DNA from: Alphaproteobacteria bacterium
GTDB taxonomy: Bacteria > Pseudomonadota > Alphaproteobacteria > Rhizobiales > Xanthobacteraceae
Reading direction: 5' to 3'
DNA: 18,279 nt
NCBI GenBank assembly: GCA_005884745.1
Contig: VAZU01000146.1
Coordinates: 1-18,279 of the forward strand
Shown here: piece by piece, positions 1-7,023 of the stretch
How positions within the stretch are numbered: position 1 is the stretch's first letter
How the letters are laid out: each line of letters opens with the position of its first letter
Notes under the pieces: model-generated
What the model was told of the DNA's origin: nothing
Databases searched by the model: none
What the model saw: only the letters and a program-made list of their open reading frames with translations
Made by a program: the position numbers and the translations under genes

Positions 1-242
1 AGGACGATGAGCCGCAGCCGCGCTCGGCCCCGCCACGCCTCGAATGCGCCCCAGGAAACGTGCCGCACCAGCGCAACCCGCTCGAGATAATCCATGCCGG
101 CGCGGCGGAAGGCGCGATCGGATACCGGAAATCCTGCAGGCTCGATGATGTGCGCCTCGACCCCGAGACAGGCGCACAGACGCAGAATGGTCGCGGTGTT
201 CGGCGCGATGTCGGGCTGAAACAATGCCAGCCGTATGGGCAT
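1..242 (-). CDS. trmL: tRNA (cytidine(34)-2'-O)-methyltransferase TrmL, N-terminal part (gene runs off the window)
   Basis: Reading leftward from the ATG at 242-240, 80 codons are visible before the window edge. The protein begins MPIRLALFQPDIAPNTATIL and continues with RLCACLGVEAHIIEP, the typical N-terminus of the SPOUT-class methyltransferase that 2'-O-methylates the wobble base of certain tRNA-Leu species. The QPDIxxNT motif and the following LRLCACLG helix are characteristic. The C-terminal SAM-binding trefoil knot lies outside the window, so catalytic completeness cannot be judged. A GAGG stretch sits just ahead of the start. The gene diverges from petA across a 288-bp spacer, an arrangement I recall from Bradyrhizobium relatives. 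Confidence 0.9.
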   Translation of the reverse strand, partial: MPIRLALFQPDIAPNTATILRLCACLGVEAHIIEPAGFPVSDRAFRRAGMDYLERVALVRHVSWGAFEAWRGRARLRLIV

Positions 243-530
243 CACCTCGTTCACGGCGCCCATGGCGGCTCGTCCGACCAAACTGGAATGCGAGCGGATG
301 GTGCATGAGGAGCCGCGAAGATTTGCATCGGCCTGCGATCTGTGGTCGGTGCGGCCATACTGGACTTGCACGATCCGAGCAAGGGTGCCAATAGAACGCC
401 GCCGGAACGCGCCGCCTGCCGCCTTTCCTCAGGGCCGGCTGCGGCCGGTCCGTCTGCCGCCGGAAGGGGAGCGGCCGCTCCCTCCCGGTTCGCAGCGCGG
501 GCGGATCGACCGGCAAGAGAGGATTCGACC
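243..530. promoter_or_regulatory. Divergent trmL / petA intergenic region with a 16-bp perfect palindrome
   Basis: This 288-bp spacer must carry the promoters for trmL (leftward) and petABC (rightward). A perfect 16-bp palindrome, GGGAGCGGCCGCTCCC, occupies 467-482, about 48 bp before the petA start. A weak plus-strand sigma70-like pair is TTGCAC at 366-371 and CAATAG at 389-394 with a 17-bp spacer; the -10 match is poor. AGAGAGG at 516-522 is the petA ribosome binding site. The many open frames here look like GC-driven noise. Any operator role for the palindrome is inference. Confidence 0.4.
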
Positions 531-1061
531 GTGACCGCCACAACCGCTTCGGCCGAACCGACACGCCGCGATTTTCTCTATATCGCGACCGCGACCGCCG
601 GCGCCGCCGCCCTCGCGGCGTCGGTCTGGCCGCTGGTCTCGCAGATGAATCCGGACCAATCGACCATCGCCGCCGGGGCTCCCATCGAAGTCGACCTCAC
701 CCCGGTCGCGGAAGGTCAGGTCATCAAGGTGTTCTGGCGCGGCAAACCGATCTTCATCGACCATCGCACGCCGAAGGAAATCAAAGAGGCGCGCGACGTC
801 GACTGGCACACGCTGCCGGATCCGCAGTCCGATGAGGCGCGGGTCAAGGAGGGTCACGATCAATGGCTGATCCTGATCGGCATCTGCACCCACCTCGGCT
901 GCATTCCGCTGGCGCACCAGGGCGATTACGACGGCTGGTTCTGCCCCTGTCACGGTTCCCAATACGATACGGCGGGCCGCATTCGCCGCGGACCGGCGCC
1001 GGCAAATCTGGCGCTGCCGCCCTATGCGTTCCTGTCCGACACCAAGATCCGGATCGGATGA
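531..1061 (+). CDS. petA: Ubiquinol-cytochrome c reductase Rieske iron-sulfur subunit
   Basis: This is the Rieske [2Fe-2S] subunit of cytochrome bc1, which takes the first electron from ubiquinol at the Qo site and passes it to cytochrome c1. The GTG start at 531 is chosen because AGAGAGG lies 8 nt upstream and it gives a normal 176-residue protein; the frame stays open back to 342 but that extension does not look like protein. The N-terminus has a twin-arginine motif (TRRDFL, residues 11-16) before a hydrophobic stretch (about 18-37), as expected for Tat-inserted Rieske anchors. Cluster ligands are visible in CTHLGC (C119, H121, C124) and CPCHGS (C138, C140, H141), including the disulfide cysteines. 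It is first in petABC, 25 bp ahead of petB. Confidence 0.97.
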   Translation: MTATTASAEPTRRDFLYIATATAGAAALAASVWPLVSQMNPDQSTIAAGAPIEVDLTPVAEGQVIKVFWRGKPIFIDHRTPKEIKEARDVDWHTLPDPQSDEARVKEGHDQWLILIGICTHLGCIPLAHQGDYDGWFCPCHGSQYDTAGRIRRGPAPANLALPPYAFLSDTKIRIG

Positions 1062-1086
1062 CGGTGCGCCGCCCGGGACCTGGACC

Positions 1087-2376
1087 ATGAACGAGAACGC
1101 GATCTACCGGCCCGAGCAGCACGCCATCTACCAGCCCAAGAACCGCTCGCTGAAATGGCTGGAGGTTCGGCTGCCGATCCTGAGCCTCGCCCATTCCTCG
1201 TTCGTCGCCTATCCGACGCCGCGCAACCTGAACTATTGGTGGGCCTTCGGCGCTATTCTGAGCTTCTTGCTGGGCGCGCAGATCGTGACCGGCGTCGTGC
1301 TGGCCATGCACTATACCCCGCATGTCGATCACGCGTTCAATTCCGTCGAGCATATCATGCGCGACGTGAACTGGGGCTGGTTGCTGCGCTATGCGCACGC
1401 GGTGGGCGCCTCGATGTTCTTCCTGGCGGCCTACGTCCACATGTTCCGCGGCCTCTATTACGGCTCCTACAAGGATCCGCGCGAGGTGCTGTGGATCCTC
1501 GGTGTCATCATCCTGCTGCTGATGATCATGACCGGCTTCATGGGCTACGTGCTGCCCTGGGGCCAGATGAGCTTTTGGGCGGCGACCGTCATCACCAACC
1601 TGTTCTCGGCGATTCCGGTGTTCGGGGAATCGATCGTGACGTGGCTGTGGGGCGGCTATTCGGTCGGCAACCCGACGCTCAACCGCTTTTACTCGCTGCA
1701 CTACCTGCTCCCCTTCGTGATCCTCGGCGTGGTCGTCCTCCACGTCTGGGCGCTGCACGTGTCGGGCCAGAACAATCCGGCCGGGGTCGAGCCGAGATCG
1801 AAGCAGGAGACCGTGCCGTTCACCCCCCATGCGACCATCAAGGACCTGTTTCTGACGGTGGTGTTCTGCATCCTCTACGCCTGGTTCGTGTTCTACCTGC
1901 CGAATTATCTCGGGCATCCCGACAACAATATCCCGGCCAACCCGTCGGTGACGCCCACCCACATCGTGCCGGAATGGTATTACCTGCCGTTCTACGCCAT
2001 CCTGCGCGCCGTCCCCAACAAGCTGCTGGGCGTGCTGTTCCTGATGGCATCGATCGTGATCCTGGCGTTCGTGCCGTGGCTCGACACTTCCAAGGTGAGA
2101 TCGGCGAGCTATCGGCCGCTGTACCGGCAGTTCTTCTGGGTCTTCGCCGCGGTGTGCGTCGGGCTGGGCTGGCTCGGGTCGAAGCCGGCGGAGGGCAATT
2201 ACGTGCTGGCCGCGCGCGTGCTCACCGCCTGGTACTTCATTCACTTCCTCATCATCCTGCCGCTGCTCGGATTGGTGGAGAGGCCGAAGCCGCTCCCGGC
2301 CTCGATCAGCGAAGCGACCCTGCGCAAGGCGCCCGGCGCGGCGGTGGCGAGCGGCGCGGCGGCGCCGGAGCGATGA
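1087..2376 (+). CDS. petB: Ubiquinol-cytochrome c reductase cytochrome b subunit
   Basis: This 429-residue membrane protein carries hemes bL and bH and the Qo and Qi quinone sites of the bc1 complex. The four heme ligands have the canonical spacing: H104 and H118 in one helix, H205 and H219 in another (14 apart within each pair, 101 between pairs). The Qo-site PEWY motif is at 295-298. About eight hydrophobic helices are apparent. The C-terminus is Ala/Pro-rich. The TGA at 2374-2376 overlaps an ATG at 2373, suggesting tight coupling to petC. In Bradyrhizobium and close relatives cytochrome b and c1 are fused in one gene (fbcH); here they are separate. Confidence 0.98.
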   Translation: MNENAIYRPEQHAIYQPKNRSLKWLEVRLPILSLAHSSFVAYPTPRNLNYWWAFGAILSFLLGAQIVTGVVLAMHYTPHVDHAFNSVEHIMRDVNWGWLLRYAHAVGASMFFLAAYVHMFRGLYYGSYKDPREVLWILGVIILLLMIMTGFMGYVLPWGQMSFWAATVITNLFSAIPVFGESIVTWLWGGYSVGNPTLNRFYSLHYLLPFVILGVVVLHVWALHVSGQNNPAGVEPRSKQETVPFTPHATIKDLFLTVVFCILYAWFVFYLPNYLGHPDNNIPANPSVTPTHIVPEWYYLPFYAILRAVPNKLLGVLFLMASIVILAFVPWLDTSKVRSASYRPLYRQFFWVFAAVCVGLGWLGSKPAEGNYVLAARVLTAWYFIHFLIILPLLGLVERPKPLPASISEATLRKAPGAAVASGAAAPER

Positions 2377-2402
2377 CGCGGCGGGGGCCGGCGGGAAACG
2401 CG

Positions 2403-3245
2403 ATGAGCGGCACGAGCAAAATCTGCGCGCTCGCCCTGGCCGGGGCGCTCGCCGTGCTGGGAATAACCGCGGCCGGCGCCGAGGAGAGCGAGATTCCGCC
2501 GCGGGTCGAATGGTCGTTCGCCGGCCCGTTCGGCATCTACGACGAGGCTCAGCTGCAACGCGGCTTCAAGATCTACCGCGAGGTCTGCCAGGCCTGTCAC
2601 GCCTTGTCGCTGCTGTCGTTCCGGAACCTGGCGGATCCCGGCGGTCCCGGATTTTCTCCGGCGCAAGTCAAGGCGATCGCGGCCGAGTACAAGATCACCG
2701 ACGGGCCGAACGATCAGGGCGAAATGTTCGAGCGCCCCGGCCGGCCCGCCGATCATTTTCCTTCGCCGTATCCCAACGAGCAGGCGGGGCGCGCAGCGCA
2801 CAACGGCGTGCTCCCGCCGGATCTCTCGGTGATCACCAAGGCGCGCGGTTACGAGCGCGGCTTCCCCTGGTTCGTGTTCGACATCTTCACGCAATATCAG
2901 GAAGAAGGGCCCGACTACGTCGTCGCCCTGCTGCAAGGCTACGAGAACCCGCCGCCCGGGTTTTCGATGCCGGAGGGAGCCCAGTACAACAAATATTTCC
3001 CCGGACACGCCTTGCAAATGCCGCCCATACTCACCGATGGACAAGTGGAATATACCGACGGCACGCCGGCCGATGTCCCGCACTATGCCCAGGACGTCAC
3101 CGCATTCCTGCAGTGGGCGGCCGAGCCGCACCTGGTCGCGCGCAAGCGCGTCGGACTGCAGGTGATGATCTTTCTCGTGGTATTCGCCGGGCTGTTGTAT
3201 TTCACCAAGAAGAAGGTGTGGTCGAGCGTGCCCGGCCACGCGTGA
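2403..3245 (+). CDS. petC: Ubiquinol-cytochrome c reductase cytochrome c1 subunit
   Basis: This is the membrane-anchored c-type cytochrome of the bc1 complex, passing electrons from the Rieske protein to soluble cytochrome c. From the ATG at 2403 the protein has 280 residues. A signal peptide spans about 1-26, with likely cleavage after AAGA. Heme c attaches at CQACH (C62, C65, H66), and M206 in ALQMPP is the probable sixth ligand. A single C-terminal helix (about 251-268) followed by TKKK anchors it to the membrane. An in-frame ATG at 2373 overlaps the petB stop (ATGA) and would add ten residues; 2403 is preferred because it gives a more standard signal peptide and has GGGAAA upstream. Either start is possible. 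Confidence 0.96.
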   Translation: MSGTSKICALALAGALAVLGITAAGAEESEIPPRVEWSFAGPFGIYDEAQLQRGFKIYREVCQACHALSLLSFRNLADPGGPGFSPAQVKAIAAEYKITDGPNDQGEMFERPGRPADHFPSPYPNEQAGRAAHNGVLPPDLSVITKARGYERGFPWFVFDIFTQYQEEGPDYVVALLQGYENPPPGFSMPEGAQYNKYFPGHALQMPPILTDGQVEYTDGTPADVPHYAQDVTAFLQWAAEPHLVARKRVGLQVMIFLVVFAGLLYFTKKKVWSSVPGHA

Positions 3246-3273
3246 TGCGCCGCCCCGTCGTTGCGGAATCGTC

Positions 3274-4099
3274 ATGACGCAGGCCGTGCTGGGCATCATC
3301 GGCGGATCCGGCATCTATGACCTGCCGGGGCTGGAGAACGCGCGCGAGCAGCGCATCGATACGCCATGGGGCGAGCCGTCGGCGCCGCTGCGCCGCGGCG
3401 AGATCGCCGGCCTGCCGGTGGTGTTCCTGTCGCGCCACGACCAGGGCCATCGGCTCTCGCCCTCCGACATCAATTACCGCGCCAACATCGACGCGCTCAA
3501 GCGCGCGGGCGTCACCGATCTGGTGTCGCTCTCCGCGTGCGGCTCGTTCAAGGAGGAGCTGCCGCCCGGCACCTTCGTGCTGATCGACCAATTCGTCGAT
3601 CGCACCCACAAGCGCGAGAGCTCGTTCTTCGGCAAGGGCCTCGTCGCGCATGTATCGATGGCGCATCCGGTCTCGCCGCGGCTGCGCCTGCATCTCGCCG
3701 AAGCCGCGCTGGCCGAGGACCTCGGCATCGTGCGCGGCGGCACCTATGTGTGCATCGAGGGACCGCAGTTCTCCACCCTCGCCGAAAGCCTCACCTACAA
3801 GAACCTCGGGTATGATCTGCTACGCGACGGTCGCCATGGTCACCGACTTCGACTGCTGGCATCCCGACCACGACGCGGTGACGGTCGCCGACGTGATCAA
3901 GGTGCTGACCGCGAACGCCGACAGGGCCAAGCGCCTGGTCACCCGGCTGGCGCGCGAGTTCCCGCGCGAGCACGAAGCCTGCCCGATCGGGTCCGACCGC
4001 GCGCTCGACAACGCGCTGATCACCGCGCCGGAGGCGCGCGATCCCGCGCTCATCAAAAAGCTCGAGGCCGTTGCCGGCAGGGTGCTGGGAAAACTATAA
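3274..4099 (+). pseudogene. mtnP: S-methyl-5'-thioadenosine phosphorylase, interrupted by an internal frameshifting deletion
   Basis: The family cleaves methylthioadenosine with phosphate to adenine and methylthioribose-1-phosphate. From the ATG at 3274 the frame is clean MTAP: GGSG phosphate loop (10-13), SRHDQGH (53-59), SACGSF (87-92) and EGPQFST (162-168), up to NLGYD at about residue 180. At 3813-3815 the homology jumps to another frame, resuming at ICYATVAMVTDFDCW and running to the TAA at 4097-4099 (94 residues). Homologues normally have about 17 more residues at the join, including an MTNMPEA-type substrate-binding segment. Their absence plus the frame change fits a loss of about 53 nt (53 mod 3 = 2, matching the observed shift). 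Otherwise both parts look undamaged. It is either a real lesion or an assembly error. The shifted first frame stays open far downstream only because of GC bias. Confidence 0.88.
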
Positions 4100-4159
4100 G
4101 GCACGATGGTGCGCGGTGGACGGCGCGTAGCATCGCCGCGCGAGCACGACGGGACGCCC

Positions 4160-4708
4160 ATGGCCACATCGCTCATCGAGCACGACCTCAAGGCGACGAT
4201 CCGCACGATCGCCAATTATCCCAAGCCGGGCATCATGTTCCGCGACATCACCACCCTGCTCGGCGACGCGCGGGCGTTCCGCCGCGCCGTCGACGAGCTG
4301 GTGCAGCCGTGGGCGGGCGCGAAAATCGACAAGGTCGCCGGCGTCGAGGCCCGCGGCTTCATCCTCGGCGGAGCGGTCGCGCATCAGGTCTCGGCGGGCT
4401 TCATCCCAATCCGCAAGAAGGGCAAGCTGCCGCACACCACGGTGCGGATCGCCTATTCGCTGGAATACGGCCTCGACGAGATGGAGATGCACGAGGACGC
4501 CGTCACCCGGGGCGACCGCATCATCCTGGTCGACGACCTGATCGCGACCGGCGGCACCGCCGAGGGCGCGGTCAAGCTGTTGCGCAACGCCGGCGCCCAG
4601 GTGCTCGCCGCCTGCTTCATCATCGACCTGCCGGAGCTGGGCGGAGCGGACAAGCTGCGCAAGCTCGAGCTGCCGGTGCGCACGCTGGTGAGTTTCGAGG
4701 GGCATTGA
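4160..4708 (+). CDS. apt: Adenine phosphoribosyltransferase
   Basis: This 182-residue cytosolic enzyme converts adenine and PRPP to AMP. The ATG at 4160 gives the standard N-terminus (MATSLIEHDLKATIRTI); an upstream in-frame ATG at 4106 would add 18 atypical residues. Family motifs are FRDITTLL (27-34), GVEARGFILG (61-70), IRKKGKLP (84-91) and the PRPP-binding IILVDDLIATGGTA (121-134). It lies 60 bp after mtnP on the same strand. The pairing makes metabolic sense, since adenine released by MtnP is the Apt substrate. The gene ends 22 bp from the convergent end of the MFS gene, and I see no strong hairpin terminator in that gap. Confidence 0.97.
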   Translation: MATSLIEHDLKATIRTIANYPKPGIMFRDITTLLGDARAFRRAVDELVQPWAGAKIDKVAGVEARGFILGGAVAHQVSAGFIPIRKKGKLPHTTVRIAYSLEYGLDEMEMHEDAVTRGDRIILVDDLIATGGTAEGAVKLLRNAGAQVLAACFIIDLPELGGADKLRKLELPVRTLVSFEGH

Positions 4709-4730
4709 GACGTCCCCGCCGGAGAGCGCG

Positions 4731-5966
4731 TCAAATCCCGGCTTCGCTCGCCTGCCGGAGCGATCCTCGCAATGCCGCCGCGAGCGGCAGGGTCAGCAGC
4801 GCAACGGCGGCGATCACCGCGATGGTCGCCGCAATGCCGAGCCGGTCGCTGACAAGACCGTAGGCAAACGGCGCCAGCGCGCCACAGCCGATGGTGCCGG
4901 TGTAGAACACGGCGAACGCCCGGGTCCGGGCCGCCGGCGCGACCAGATGCGCGACCGAGCCGTAGAGCACCGAGGAAGTGCCGCTGAGCGCCACGCCGAC
5001 CAGCGGGATCAGCGCCACGGCGGCGCCGAGCGGCAGCGGCAGCAAAGCGAAGATCCCGAGTGCGGTCATGCTCTCGGTCAGGATCACGGTGGCGAGCACC
5101 CCGATGCGCATCCCGACGAAGGTGCAGACCAGCTTCCCGGCGGCTCCGCCGATGAACACCAGGGTGAGCGCCAAGCCGATGGTCGGCAATTCCGCGCCCT
5201 TGGCTCGCAGCAGAAACGGCAGGAAGGTCAGGAACGCCGTGCGGGTCGCGTTGTCGATCATGCCGACGGACAGCAACAGGGGGAACCCGGTCCGGTCGCC
5301 GCCGCGAAACACCCGGCGCCCCGTGTCCCGCGGACCGGTCGCCGGCGAGGGCGCCGCGAACCGCGGCAGCAGCAGAAAGATCGCGGCGGCCGCCGCAATC
5401 CCCAAAGTGCCGAGCAGAGCGAGAGTGGCGCGCCACGGCAAGACCAGCATCAGCAGCGTCGCCGCCGCGGGGAACAGCACCTTGCCGATATCGCCGGAGA
5501 AATTATAGGTGCCGATGGCGGCGAGCGATTTTGGTCCGGCGAACGCCCGCGCAACCAGTGCCGAGCCGATCGGATGCTGCGTGCTCGACCCGATCCCAGC
5601 GAGGAACAGCGCGGCGGCAATGAACGCGTAGCCCGAGCTCCAGCCGATCAGGCAGAAACACAAGCCCGCAAGCGCGGTGCCGGCGGCGAGCACCGCGGCC
5701 CCGCCGATCCGCTCGGCAAGCAGCCCGGCCGGGATCTGGAAGGCCGCCATCGCGCCGGAAAGCGTGGAGCGCAGCAGCCCGACCGCCGCATAGCTCAGCG
5801 CGAACTCGGCCTGCCAGATCGGCAACATGATGTAGACGACATCGGAATAGCCGTCGTGGAGCGCGTGCACGGGAAGCGCCACGCTCAGGGTGCGGCGTTT
5901 ATCCCGCGGCGAGGCGGGATAATCCTCGTCCGTTCCCGCGGACGAAATTTGTGGCTCGAGCATCAT
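4731..5966 (-). CDS. Major facilitator superfamily transporter
   Basis: This 411-residue polytopic membrane protein has about twelve hydrophobic helices in two halves with a polar central loop near residues 200-220, as in the major facilitator superfamily. A conserved-looking GTYNFSGDIGKVLFP segment and the general pattern recall the fosmidomycin-resistance (Fsr)-like branch, but the substrate cannot be assigned. The start ATG at 5966 overlaps the TGA of the upstream maoC gene (ATGA; a second ATG follows at 5963). The frame is open further upstream only because it shadows the maoC gene. It is the last gene of a three-gene minus-strand unit with two MaoC proteins, so its cargo may be an organic acid or related metabolite; that is inference. 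Confidence 0.88.
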   Translation of the reverse strand: MMLEPQISSAGTDEDYPASPRDKRRTLSVALPVHALHDGYSDVVYIMLPIWQAEFALSYAAVGLLRSTLSGAMAAFQIPAGLLAERIGGAAVLAAGTALAGLCFCLIGWSSGYAFIAAALFLAGIGSSTQHPIGSALVARAFAGPKSLAAIGTYNFSGDIGKVLFPAAATLLMLVLPWRATLALLGTLGIAAAAAIFLLLPRFAAPSPATGPRDTGRRVFRGGDRTGFPLLLSVGMIDNATRTAFLTFLPFLLRAKGAELPTIGLALTLVFIGGAAGKLVCTFVGMRIGVLATVILTESMTALGIFALLPLPLGAAVALIPLVGVALSGTSSVLYGSVAHLVAPAARTRAFAVFYTGTIGCGALAPFAYGLVSDRLGIAATIAVIAAVALLTLPLAAALRGSLRQASEAGI

Positions 5967-6400
5967 TGCGGCCGGCGCTCCACGAAGGCCGAACCGATGA
6001 AGGAGATTAGCACCAGGCCCCAGCCGGGACGGCTGTTCAACGCGCGCGATTCCAACACTTCGCTGGCGTAGGTGATGGTGTCGCCGGCATAGACCGGTTT
6101 GCGCCATTGCAGCTGACGAAATCCCGGCGAGGGTCCGAGCTGTGCCACCGGCTCGCCCCGCGCGCGCTGTGCTTCGACCTCGAGGCGCATCTGATCCATC
6201 CGCAGCCGCATCCACATCACCGCCGTGTGCCAACCGGAGGCGCAGAGCGCGCCGAACTGCGAGCGCGCGGCCGCGGCTTCGTCGAGATGGAACGGCTGCG
6301 GATCGAATCGCTCGGCGAACGATTTGATCTCTTCCGCCGTGAAAGTATGGCGTCCGACCACGAGCTTGTCGCCGACCCGAACGTCCTCGAAATACTTCAT
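5963..6400 (-). CDS. MaoC-family hotdog dehydratase-like protein (second of a tandem pair)
   Basis: This 145-residue MaoC-like hotdog protein belongs to a family that includes (R)-specific enoyl-CoA hydratases. The hydratase core is FDPQPFHLDEAAA, with D33 and H38 spaced like the catalytic Asp/His pair of PhaJ-type hydratases, followed by ASGWHTA (54-60). It starts at ATG 6400, overlapping the stop of the preceding maoC gene (ATGA), and its own TGA overlaps the MFS start. It is clearly paralogous to its upstream neighbour (shared FDPQ-x-x-HLDE and ASGWHT). Members of such pairs may form a heterodimer or act on different chain lengths. The physiological substrate is unknown; PHA monomer supply, fatty-acid or other acyl-CoA metabolism are all possible. 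Confidence 0.9.
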   Translation of the reverse strand: MKYFEDVRVGDKLVVGRHTFTAEEIKSFAERFDPQPFHLDEAAAARSQFGALCASGWHTAVMWMRLRMDQMRLEVEAQRARGEPVAQLGPSPGFRQLQWRKPVYAGDTITYASEVLESRALNSRPGWGLVLISFIGSAFVERRPQ

Positions 6401-6891
6401 GATCGAACTCGGCCGTGCTCGCCCTCGCCCCGCTCCGCGGGGGGAGCGGAGCGTCGGGCGACCATGAGGGAGAAGGCGAGCGTCATGACCGTCTCCCCCG
6501 CCTGGTTGCGGAGTTCGAATCGAAAGCTCGCGAAGCCCATTTCCGGCCTGCTGCTGGACGCGCGCTTGTTCACCGCCTCGGCACGCACGACGAGCCGATC
6601 GCCGGGCCGCACCGGCTTGAGCCATTGCACCTCGTCGACGCCCGGAGCCCCCATCGAGTGGGCGTTGTTGATCAGCCCATCGACCACGAGGCGATTGAGC
6701 AGGACGCAGGTGTGCCATCCGGACGCTGCGAGCCCGCCCAGCAGGGTCGAGCGGGCGGCGTCCTCGTCGAGATGCATGGCCTGCGGATCGAACTCGGCCG
6801 CGAAGGCCACGATCTCCTCGCGGGTCACGAGCCGGGGTCCGTACTCGGCAACGCTGCCTTCGACGAAATCTTCCCAAAAAAGCTTCGGCAC
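6397..6891 (-). CDS. MaoC-family hotdog dehydratase-like protein (first of a tandem pair)
   Basis: This 164-residue protein starts MPKLFWEDFVEGSVAEYGPR, a common start for alphaproteobacterial MaoC proteins. The active-site segment is FDPQAMHLDEDAA with D35 and H40, followed by ASGWHTC. The fold ends with a strand about LAFSLMVARR; the remaining tail (roughly APPAERGEGEHGRVRS) is encoded by DNA resembling a palindromic repeat and is probably an accretion. It is the promoter-proximal gene of the maoC-maoC-MFS unit and diverges from the DUF4282 gene across 132 bp holding a 7+8+7 inverted repeat. Hydratase activity is inferred from the family. Confidence 0.9.
   Translation of the reverse strand: MPKLFWEDFVEGSVAEYGPRLVTREEIVAFAAEFDPQAMHLDEDAARSTLLGGLAASGWHTCVLLNRLVVDGLINNAHSMGAPGVDEVQWLKPVRPGDRLVVRAEAVNKRASSSRPEMGFASFRFELRNQAGETVMTLAFSLMVARRSAPPAERGEGEHGRVRS
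6421..6450. repeat. Palindromic repeat fragment inside the 3' end of the first maoC gene
   Basis: CCGCTCC (6430-6436) and GGAGCGG (6443-6449) form a 7-bp stem around a 6-nt loop, preceded by a CCCTCGCCC stretch. This resembles the arms of the intergenic palindromic elements elsewhere in the window. It lies in the last codons of the first maoC gene, just before the ATGA junction with the second, and supplies a Pro/Glu/Gly/Arg-rich tail. The link to the larger repeats rests on composition, not alignment. Confidence 0.5.
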
Positions 6892-6941
6892 GGAATCCTT
6901 CGCGGATGTCGGGCTCGCTGCTTAAGCCGCGCGAGCGGAAG

Positions 6942-6963
6942 GGTCAACCGCATCGCGTTGACC
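6942..6963. promoter_or_regulatory. Inverted repeat GGTCAAC-N8-GTTGACC in the maoC / DUF4282 divergent spacer
   Basis: A perfect 7-bp inverted repeat (6942-6948 and 6957-6963) with an 8-bp spacer sits between the divergent starts at 6891 and 7024. Each arm contains TTGACC, a good sigma70 -35 element, one facing each gene. Facing left, TTGACC (6947-6942) is followed after 17 bp by TAAGCA (6924-6919), a passable -10. Facing right, no good -10 is seen at the matching distance. It may be back-to-back -35 elements, a transcription factor operator, or both. Confidence 0.5.
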
Positions 6964-7023
6964 GGGCTTGCGAAATGTGCAGTGTCCGCGCCGGCGACGA
7001 CCGCAAGCGCGGGAGGGGGGATC

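Noticed and set aside
342..530. In-frame upstream extension of petA to an ATG at 342
   Set aside because: The extra residues are low-complexity and unlike Rieske proteins; the GTG at 531 has a good ribosome binding site and places the Tat motif correctly.
844..2244. Long minus-strand open frame opposite petA and petB
   Set aside because: Its composition (rich in R, H, Q, D) is that of an antisense frame in GC-rich DNA; petA and petB on the plus strand have all family motifs.
1155..2372. Long plus-strand frame that would extend petC upstream through petB
   Set aside because: It is the out-of-frame reading of petB (arginine-rich, no domain). It is not an fbcH-type fusion because petB uses another frame and ends at 2376.
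3800..3830. Programmed frameshift or translational bypass as the reason for the mtnP break
   Set aside because: Conserved residues are missing, not merely out of frame; recoding cannot restore absent sequence, and no slippery site is seen.
3815..4863. Open frame continuing from mtnP through apt, making a 529-residue protein
   Set aside because: After the break near 3814 the residues are arginine-rich noise overlapping the well-supported mtnP C-terminus and apt.
5967..6233. N-terminal extension of the MFS transporter
   Set aside because: It overlaps the maoC gene out of frame and lacks membrane protein character; the ATGA overlap at 5966 is the better start.
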